Translations under genes and position numbers: made by a program
Notes under the pieces: model-generated
Database searches by the model: none
What the model was told of the DNA's origin: nothing
What the model saw: only the letters and a program-made list of their open reading frames with translations
Shown: positions 56,590 through 64,000 of the stretch, one piece after another
Position numbering within the stretch: the first letter of the stretch is position 1
How the letters are laid out: each line of letters begins with the position of its first letter
Assembly (NCBI GenBank): GCA_019802505.1
Contig: JAFMOC010000011.1
Span: 3,419,501-3,483,500 of the forward strand
Length of the DNA stretch: 64,000 bases
Reading direction: 5' to 3'
From: Corydoras sp. C115
Taxonomy: Eukaryota; Chordata; Actinopteri; Siluriformes; Callichthyidae

Positions 56590-56880
56590 GTAACAGGTTC
56601 CACCATTAGAAGAAGAGAGGCCCACAGATGGAAATTTAGCACATCGATTGGGCACACTTGTCTCACTTGGCATCCAGCGCTTCATATCCAGTACGTTTTT
56701 TTGGTTTTTCATGCCTTCCCTGAAAATGACTTTGTCTGGATTGTATGAAATGTTGCTCTAAAACCTCAATGTACTTTTCAGATGTGATGGTGCCAGATGT
56801 GGAATATGGCCACTCCATAGGCACTGATGCAAACCACATTCCATACAATAACTTGAATTGTCACTTTCCTCTTTAGTATG
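56590..56880 (-). mobile_element. Tc1-like transposase fragment
   Basis: On the minus strand: YGMWFASVPMEWPYSTSGTI then TSEKYIEVLEQHFIQSRQSH and FQGR, matching the segment between the first and second catalytic Asp of Tc1-like transposases (compare WG, G-I-A-KY-LEQ). The frame then loses similarity. No inverted repeats are seen, so it is a dead fragment. Confidence 0.7.
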
Positions 56881-57068
56881 CAGGCTGCAGTAGCTATGTT
56901 AAAAAATATATATTTTAATTAATTAAACCTTAAACCTATACAGCTTATTACAGCTTAAACCTATATTCATGGGTGTATAGTACTGCAACTGGCTTCACAG
57001 AAAGTAATTTGGATGATCTCATAGAATGTAAAGGGGGGATTCATAGTCTCTGTCATTTCACATTAAGA

Positions 57069-57442
57069 TATTGTTTCTGCAGGGCAGCATGGTGGCTTAG
57101 TGGTTAGCAAATCCTCCTCTCAGCGCTAGGGATTCCCGGTTTGAATCCCAATCTGGGTGGAGTTTCTATGTTCTCGCCGTGTCCGCGTGGGTTTCCTCCG
57201 GGTTCTCCGAATTCCTCCCACAGTCCAAAAACTTGGATCAAGGTCAATTGAATTGAATTCCAAATTGCTACATATAGTGTGTGTTTGTGGGTGTGTCTGT
57301 GTGAGTGAGTGTGTGCCCTGTTCTGGGTGTATCTGCCCAGCGCCCAAAACGTTCTCCCCTGGATGGGCATGGGGAACCCCCCTGCAACCCTAGTAGAGGA
57401 TAAAGCGGAAGATATTGAAGGATGGATGGGTATTGTTTCTGC
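57069..57442 (+). mobile_element. SINE family A, full length, 12-bp duplication
   Basis: TATTGTTTCTGC at 57069-57080 and 57431-57442 is a perfect target-site duplication. The B box is slightly mutated (GGTTTGAATCC), the GT stretch is short, and the tail is (GGAT)n. Confidence 0.94.
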
Positions 57443-57779
57443 TGTTGTTGCACAAAGTTTGATTGGTAAAACCTTTGCCTCTTTTTACATCTGAGGCTGT
57501 GGCTGGGTGATCTGTTAACCAAAGAAATTGTCAAATGCTCCTTTTTTTTTTTTGATTTGTGCCAGTTACTTTTTCAGCCTTTAAAAATAATTTAAAGATG
57601 TTGTTCATGTTTCTTTTGAGAATAAAATATAAACCATTGAAATTTATCACAGTGTCTTAACTGTTTTGGAATTAAGGTTGGAATAATTTAAATTTAAATG
57701 CAAACTTTACAAAAATTGTATGATTTTTATCAACTTTAAGGAGAAACGCCATGTCCTATTTAAGGAAAGTTTTTTAAAA

Positions 57780-58245
57780 AAGAGTTTTCTTATGATTTGT
57801 TTTGCTTTTCATTTCCTTCCAAACAAGGTGGAGCTGAGCTAAATAAAAAATTAAGTCCTATTGATTGCAACAACAGTGAGAGAGAGTTTCCGAGCACATT
57901 CAGAGCACCAGTGTGATGCAGACTGTGTCTTGGCATTTGGCCCATCATGCTGACCGACATGTTTCGAGTGCTCTGACTGACCTCTAACTGCACAACTCAC
58001 AACATGCAATTATGCAGAGAGCAGAACAAAATGCATGAGAGACATTAAGTTCAGTGAAGGAGTTGTTCCTGCCTCACTTGTTTGCACACTGGAGAACACA
58101 TTCACGTGTGTACACACAGAAAAAGGAAGGAGGCATGGCAGTAACCACCCTCTAGCAGTGTTCATGTCCTGCAGGAGCCTCCGGGTGCCAAACTGTCAAT
58201 ACTGCACAGCGTGGCCGCATTTCTCTCCTCAGTGGCTCACTTAGT
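57780..58245. promoter_or_regulatory. Candidate conserved non-coding element
   Basis: Long unique segment of balanced composition (TTGGCATTTGGCCCATCATG, CCGACATGTTTCGAGTGCTC, CATGCAATTATGCAGAGAGC, GGAGCCTCCGGGTGCCAAAC) between AT-rich flanks. No coding frame is convincing. An enhancer role is inference. Confidence 0.35.
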
Positions 58246-58492
58246 CTTCTCACAGGTTAGGACAACACCACACTATTGCTCTGTACAGATAAAATGATAT
58301 AGTCATCTGAGTAATACAAACTAGTCTTTGTCATTCTTCAAAATGAATGAAGTTTTATCAAATATTTGTAAATTGTCTAAATTAACTAACATAGCTCATA
58401 CTTCTAAACATGATGATGTAAATACTTCTCAGTATCACAAAAAAAAATGTTCAGTGCATACATTAGGCAAACAGATGTAGGCCAACACCCCC

Positions 58493-58870
58493 AAATATAG
58501 CATCCATCCATCATTATCTTCCGCTTCATCCTATATTAAGGTCGCGGGGGGGTTCCCCATGCCCATCCAGGGGAGAAGGTTTCGGCGCTGGGCAGATACA
58601 CCCAGGACAGGGCGCCAATCTATCGCTGGGCACACACTCACTCACACAGACACGCACACAAACACACTCTATATGGGGCAATTTGAAGAACTCAATTGAC
58701 TTGATCCATGTTTTTGGACTGTGGGAGGAAACCGGAGAACGATGAAACCCACGCGGACACGGGGAGGACATGGAAACTCCACCCAGATGGGGATTCGAAC
58801 CGGGAATCCCTAGCGCTGAGAGGCGAATGTGCTAACCACGAAGCCACCATGCCGCCCCCCAAATATAGCA
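58493..58870 (-). mobile_element. SINE family A, full length, with duplication
   Basis: AAATATAGCA (with preceding C run) at 58493-58502 and 58861-58870 flanks a near-complete, young-looking copy. GAACGATGAAACC shows a small deletion in the middle. Confidence 0.92.
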
Positions 58871-58924
58871 ATTTCACAATTTTTAGTATTGTGTTATGAT
58901 TTTTGATCTTGTATTATTGTAATC

Positions 58925-59262
58925 ATCCATCCTCTACTTTATCCTCTACTGGGGGGTGTTCCGCTTGCCCATCAAGAGGATAAGTTTCGGGCGCTGGGCA
59001 GATAAGCCCAGGACAGGACACCAATCTATCACTGAGCACACATTCACTCACACACACACACACACACTCTATATGGGGCAATTTGGAGCACTCAATTTAC
59101 CTTGATCCATGTTTTTGGACTGTGGAGGAAACCGGAGAACCTGGAGGAAACCCAGGCAGACATGAGTCGAACATGGAAACTCCACCCAGATTTGGGATTT
59201 GAACTGGGAATCCCTAGCGCTGAGAGGCGAACGTGCTAACCACTAAGTCATCATGCCGTTCC
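58925..59262 (-). mobile_element. SINE family A copy
   Basis: Head end GTCATCATGCCGTTCC, B box GGATTTGAACTG, CA microsatellite in the GT region, tail (CATC). Only a weak five-base duplication can be seen. Confidence 0.85.
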
Positions 59263-59264
59263 AT

Positions 59265-59550
59265 TGTGAAATAGCTTAAAAATAATAATCATAATCACTG
59301 TCACAAAACATCTTCTCTCTGTTAAATCCTATGTCTGTGTTCTGTTGTTAAATCTCATATGGGTTTGTTTTCATGTGTTCTTTTCCCACATTCCCACATG
59401 TTCAGATAATTATAAACATGTTCTTGTATTGCCATTGTATTTAGTTCCCTCTTAAGGTGTGGTATGAGTCATGGCATAAAGGTGAAAGTGGGCATGCCAA
59501 ACCCCACTTTTAAGTTTTGTATATAATTGTTCTTTGCAAAACTTATTTTT
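59265..59550. other. Short intergenic stretch, nothing firm
   Basis: AT-rich, starting TGTCACAAAACATC, with a run of T-rich sequence. It could be an LTR scrap but I cannot support that. Confidence 0.3.
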
Positions 59551-59556
59551 TATTCA

Positions 59557-59914
59557 TCCATCCATCCATTATCATCCGCTTTATCCTTTACTATGGTAGG
59601 TAGGGGTAGGGGGTTCCCCATGCCCATCCAGTGAAGAACGCTTCAGGCGCTGGGCAGATACACCCAGAATAGAGCACCAATCTATCGCTGGGCACACACT
59701 CACTCACACAGACAGACTCTATAATGGGGTAATTTGGAGGATTCAATTGACCTTGATTCATATTTTTGGACTGTGGAAGGAAACTGGAGTACCCAGAGGA
59801 AACCCACACGGACACTAGGAGAACATGGAAACTCCACCCAGATTGGGATTTGAACCGGGAATCCCTAGTGCTGAGAGATGAATGTGTTAGCCACTAAGCC
59901 ACTGTGCCGCCCTG
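59557..59914 (-). mobile_element. SINE family A copy
   Basis: Full-length-like minus-strand copy: tail (CATC)n, GTAGGTAGGGGTAGGGGG in place of the family G stretch, intact B-box region, head GCCACTGTGCCGCCC. No clear duplication. Confidence 0.88.
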
Positions 59915-60117
59915 TAGTAAAACATGATTTATTAAAAGAGCTGTACACAGATAGCATGGATTAATTTGGTAAATATAAAAATGTTATCATAACCCATTAA
60001 TCCATTTTATTTTATTACTTATTAGTTTTTATTTTTTTTTTATTTTTATAATAATATTTTATTAATTTATTTTATTAATTAATAGATCTACTATAATTTT
60101 AAAGCACTGGCATATAT

Positions 60118-60254
<137 letters not shown>

Positions 60255-60294
60255 ATTTTTAAATTTTTTATTTTTTGCATAATCCAATAGACAC

Positions 60295-60800
60295 CAACTC
60301 GAAAAGGTCAGATGTAAACACTGATGGTGTCATAAGGGTAACTACAGACAGAGAATTAAGCTCTGTCAACTCCGGATAGTCAATTATCACTAATTACACC
60401 TAAATATCCTGTCTGCTATGTTTGCTGACGAGAGCAGCAACCTTCCCAGAGAGGTGGAGAGCATTCCATTTTAAAAGCCCAAGCCTTCTGTTAAAGGTGT
60501 ACCAATCATCCACAATGTCAACATTAGTTTTTAAACACTAGCTAAACATGCAGCAATTAGGTGACTTTTAGTTCACTATAGGTTTCATCTCCGAGTACGA
60601 TTAGCAAGGAACCACAGAAAACTACTGCATTTCACATCTTTAATATAGTTTAACTGTTCTTCAATGTAAACAATAGACTACCAGAAGAGACCACTGCTAC
60701 CCGATGTGTAGTAGTGGTTTTAAGGAACAGACGATGATAGATTGGTAAAGCTTTAATCAAAAACTAGGTATACGAGTTGACTCCACCAATAATCTTATGC
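60295..60800. promoter_or_regulatory. Unique segment, candidate regulatory element
   Basis: Contains GTCAATTATCACTAATTACA (two homeodomain-type cores) and CCATTTTAAAAGCCCAAGCC, in sequence less AT-rich than the surroundings. Evidence is weak. Confidence 0.3.
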
Positions 60801-61285
60801 AGCCTAGATAAACCAGGGTGAGACATATAGCGTGGAAGGAGATTATAGCGGTGTCCTATATCATATATAATGGCAGCTACATCAGCCAACATTGTGCATG
60901 TAATGTATATATATGGTCGTAAAATCCGGTCTCAGGTCATGATTTTGTTCTGGCATATGACACAAGGCTTTTAGAGTGATACATAAACATAAACATCAGC
61001 GAAAATTAGAAAGGGTATAACCTAACAACTCTTAAATTTCATAGAATTGCATTTTTTTTGTTCAGAACAATGTTTTAAATGTTGAGAAAATTTAAATTTT
61101 CTATCAAAAATGTTACAAATTGTTAAGCTGAATAGAAAATGAGTTTGCTTTCTGCCAAAAGATAGTTATTAACTGCTGACTCAAATGGTGTCCAATCCTT
61201 TTAGATGTTAAATGTTAGTAAAAGATACAAAAAATATATATTTTGACAAGAGGTCTACAAAATTCTGCATACAGCTATAAAGTAA
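60800..61285. other. AT-rich intergenic sequence, nothing recognised
   Basis: No repeat family, frame or exon-like segment. Confidence 0.4.
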
Positions 61286-61289
61286 ATAT

Positions 61290-61635
61290 ATTCATTCATT
61301 AATTATTCTCCACTTAATCCTCTATAAGGTGTTCTGGGGGTGGGAGGGTTCTCCATGCCCATCCAGAGGAGAACGTTTCGGGCACTGGGCATATACACTC
61401 AAAACTCAAAAAAAGAGTGTAAATCTATTGCTGGCCACACACTCACACAGACACACGCTGTGTGGGAAATTTAGAGCATTCAATTTACCTTGAATCCATA
61501 TTTTTGGACTGTGGGAGGAAACCGGAGGACCTGGACAACACCTACACGGACACGGGGAAAAAACAAAATTGGGATTCGAACCTGGAATCTCCAGCGCTCA
61601 ACATACTAACCACTAAGCTACTATGCTGCCCTAGT
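61290..61635 (-). mobile_element. SINE family A, diverged copy
   Basis: Tail (ATTC)n, TGCCCATCCAGAGGAGAACG, CTCAAAACTCAAAAAA insertion-like change, B box GGATTCGAACC, head CTACTATGCTGCCC. An older copy than most. Confidence 0.8.
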
Positions 61636-61639
61636 AAAG

Positions 61640-62170
61640 ACATGTAATGTCAAAAAAATATGATTATATGTTAACAGATTAACTCTATCGTCTGTAATTT
61701 GTACCACTGAACTTTTAACTGTTTTACCCATTTTTTACCCAGACTTTTTACACTTAAGCAAGCTATGAGCGAAATAGTTAAGATAATCAATACAATGACA
61801 GCAAAGGGGGGTGTCATTAATGGGGGGGTGTGGCGCTGAAATTATGCTGTTCCGGGGCACCATCTCAACTATGTAGAGTCTGCAGTATCTGCCTCTTTTA
61901 GTTATACTGCTCTAGTCAGTGATGCCGGAGTCACATGCTGCACTGTGTCAATAAATTACTTATTAATTAAATGCTGTGCTTTATTATTAGCTCTAACTGC
62001 CTTCCTTGTCTGTTTCTTTTGAGGTGTGACCGGTGTCCTGAAGGTGTAGTCAGATCTTCATCCATGGCTCTGCCGACGAATACCAGATGGAACCTGAATA
62101 TTAATTGGACTGGCGGTCCTGCAGAACCCATTTAATGGACTCACATATAGTTTTCCAGTTGTTAGAGTTT
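61640..62170. other. Intergenic sequence, nothing recognised
   Basis: Contains a G-rich stretch (AAAGGGGGGTGTCATTAATG) around 61.8 kb. No family is assigned. Confidence 0.35.
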
Positions 62171-62177
62171 TTCTGTA

Positions 62178-62495
62178 AAGCGGCACGGTGGCTTAGTGGT
62201 TAGCACGTTCGCCTCTTTTCATGTTCTCCCCGAGTCTGCGTGGGTTTCCTTCGGGTTCTCTGGTTTCCTCCCACAGTCCAAAAACATGGATCAATTGAGT
62301 TCTCCAAATTGCTCCATATAGAGTGTGTATGCGTGCGTGTCTGTGTGAGTGTGTGCCCAGCAATAGATTGGCGCCCTGTCCTGGGTGTATCTGCTTAGCG
62401 CCCAAAACCTTCTCCCCTGGATGGGCATGGGGAACCCCACCGCGACCCTAATATAGGATAAAGCGGAAGATAATGAATGAATGAATGAATAAATA
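62178..62495 (+). mobile_element. SINE family A with B-box deletion
   Basis: Head GCGGCACGGTGGCTTAGTGG is fused after CGCCTCTT to TTCATGTTCTCCCCGAG. The deleted part includes the B box, so this copy could not be transcribed by pol III. The tail is (ATGA)n. Confidence 0.88.
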
Positions 62496-62519
62496 TCTGT
62501 ACATTAGTGTCCTACACTG

Positions 62520-62765
62520 TTGTTGCTGCCTGGCCATTCAAGGAGGATGAGTCCCCCACTGGAGGACCAAGACGGTCCCCCACCGTCTTGGTCCTCCCAA
62601 GGTTTCTTCCTTAAATAACAACATAACAGGGAGTTTTTTCTTGCCACTGTAGCTTCGGCTTGCTCTTTGGGGGTTTAAAAGCTTTTCATTCCGTAAAGCT
62701 GCTTTGTGACAATGTACTGGTGTAAAAAGCGCTATATAAATAAACTACTTGAACTTACTTCAACT
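62520..62765 (+). repeat. Dispersed fish repeat 3' part with perfect hairpin
   Basis: Contains CAAGGTTTCTTCC, AGTTTTTTCTTGCCACTGTA, CTGTAAAGCTGCTTTGTGACAA-like sequence and AAAAGCGCTATATAAATAAA, a repeat I recall as widespread in teleosts, type unclear to me. A perfect 16-bp inverted repeat lies at 62561-62597. Confidence 0.65.
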
Positions 62766-62820
62766 TCAAACATGCTTAAAACTGGACAGGACAACCTTAG
62801 CATCCAGTGAATTATCCAAA

Positions 62821-62822
<2 letters not shown>

Positions 62823-62859
<37 letters not shown>
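62823..62859. repeat. (GT)n microsatellite
   Basis: A pure GT run of about 37 bases. Confidence 0.95.
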
Positions 62860-62863
<4 letters not shown>

Positions 62864-62929
62864 AGTTGGTTGTATATATATGTATGTGTAGTCGAGAGAA
62901 ACAGAATGAGAGCGCGAGTGAGAGAGAGA

Positions 62930-63230
62930 GGGAATATTAAATCCCTGTCGCAGCATAGTTGTATAGGTGTCAAGTTGTGGCAGCTGCTTTATGGCTGGTG
63001 CTTGGATATGGGCATGGAGACAGCAACGGTGTGACATTATCACCATGCTGAGGAGTGGTTTGTACCTTGTGGCCTCACCTATAGCAGCATTTAAAGTCTC
63101 AGCAAGACACAAAGACTCCTGCAGCTTCAGCACAGCTCTCATCCAATTACCACTTATTACAGACCCAGTTGGCCTTCACCAATCAGCGGTCACTGGAGAC
63201 TCATCAACTAACCAGTAAAGTTTTCAGTCT
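62930..63230. promoter_or_regulatory. Unique segment, candidate regulatory element
   Basis: Balanced composition (GGTGTCAAGTTGTGGCAGCT, CATCCAATTACCACTTATTA, CTTCACCAATCAGCGGTCAC), with CCAATTA and CCAAT motifs. Short frames on both strands lack support. Confidence 0.3.
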
Positions 63231-63329
63231 GTAGCCTACATGAGGTTGAACGAATTATTTTGTTACAGAAAAAATAATTGGACTGCTTCAAATGTACAAA
63301 ACAAAACTCAACCCTCGTGCAGGTAAGGG

Positions 63330-64000
63330 ACGCATGTGTTACCATACAACAGACATTTTGAACATATATTATAGCATGTAGAAATATATGCTGGACAGCA
63401 GGAGATCACAGGCAATCACAAGATATAAATCAAAATGGGTTTTATTTATGAAATATGCAAAATGTCACAGATGTGATCAACAGCAATCTGAACAGAAGGA
63501 ACAGGCAAAGGTGTATAAAATAATCAGACAGAGACGACTTGGTAAAATGACACATGAACGAAATTGATGCATCTTATACAATTCAGAAAGTCCCATACCC
63601 AGGTTTTTAAATTCATAATCAAGGAGGCATGATTAGGAATGAGGTTCGTAAGAAGGCAGAAGGCAACACAATTATGGCAGATTACCAGACAAGAGGAGCG
63701 ATATCCATGGTGGAAGATGGTGGAGGAACAACGAAGTAAGACAAATTACAAAAGAAGGCTGAATGACATTAGGACAGGGGCAAAGCTGAGCGATGTTCTC
63801 AGCGGAGAACAGAAGACCCTGAGTGACTTTGGTGGAAGGAGAGGACAGAACAATGTCTGGGACAGGAATAAAGTGAGAGAACACGCTGTTCTTAGGGTGG
63901 GCATTGATTAAGTTACACTCTAGCATTGGAATTAGTGAATTGCTGTTCCTTGATAATTAGGAGTTTGACCAGGAATTAGGTTCCAGATCTGGACAATCCT
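63330..64000 (-). mobile_element. Possible LTR-retroelement relic at the right edge
   Basis: TGGGTTTTATTTATG on the plus strand gives a poly(A)-signal-like AATAAA on the minus strand. The purine-rich, GGA-rich sequence that follows (TGGTGGAAGATGGTGGAGGA region, TCAGCGGAGAACAGAAGACC) resembles LTR or untranslated parts of fish retroelements. No protein domain is visible. Low confidence. Confidence 0.2.

Noticed and set aside
63639..63911. 90-codon plus-strand ORF near the right edge
   Set aside because: It lies in a purine-rich stretch that may be a retroelement relic. No domain is recognisable.

Overview
The window is vertebrate nuclear DNA from a teleost fish, probably an otophysan (catfish, characin or carp relatives). 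This follows from the one recognisable gene, from dispersed repeats I know from otophysan genomes, and from the abundant CA/GT and AT microsatellites. The species cannot be named from the sequence. There are no operons, phage genes or CRISPR arrays. Almost all open reading frames are chance frames through microsatellites and SINEs.

Gene content. The only gene I can establish is the 5' part of samd11 (sterile alpha motif domain containing 11), on the minus strand. Exon 1 (17085-17505) starts with MPAVKKE and holds most of a SAND-like domain with a KDWK motif. Exon 2 (15440-15531) finishes that domain and carries a CDCPGC motif. Exon 3 (1926-2101) carries an acidic stretch and an IKQE motif. 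The three exons join in frame through consensus splice sites (intron 1 phase 1, intron 2 phase 0, intron 3 phase 2). The remaining exons, including the SAM domain, must lie to the left of the window. A GC-rich promoter region covers about 16.85-17.88 kb. TAATCC (CRX/OTX-type) sites lie in intron 1 and upstream of the promoter.

Upstream region, about 18-64 kb. I find no convincing gene here. Islands of higher GC and denser sequence stand out from the AT-rich background: intronic at 7.4, 9.2 and 12.6 kb, and upstream at 18.9, 26.2, 31.1, 42.8, 44.6, 45.4, 50.6, 50.9, 57.9, 60.3 and 63.0 kb. Several contain clustered homeodomain-type sites and are candidate regulatory elements. Conservation could not be tested.

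Repeats. One tRNA-type SINE family (called family A here) occurs more than 35 times in both orientations. Many copies are flanked by 9-14 bp target-site duplications that can be read directly, so insertion by target-primed reverse transcription is well supported. Also present are two other tRNA-type SINEs, pieces of L2/Rex1-type and other non-LTR retrotransposons (one interrupted by a nested insertion), a Tc1-like transposase fragment, several solo-LTR-like remnants, and an inverted pair of a DNA-transposon-like element. Local rearrangements are frequent: a tandem triplication of a SINE-containing unit at 26.5-28.2 kb, a tandem duplication at 24.1-24.5 kb, a dispersed direct duplication (36.75 and 39.6 kb), an inverted LINE pair (21.6 and 22.0 kb) and a SINE fold-back (28.2-28.4 kb).
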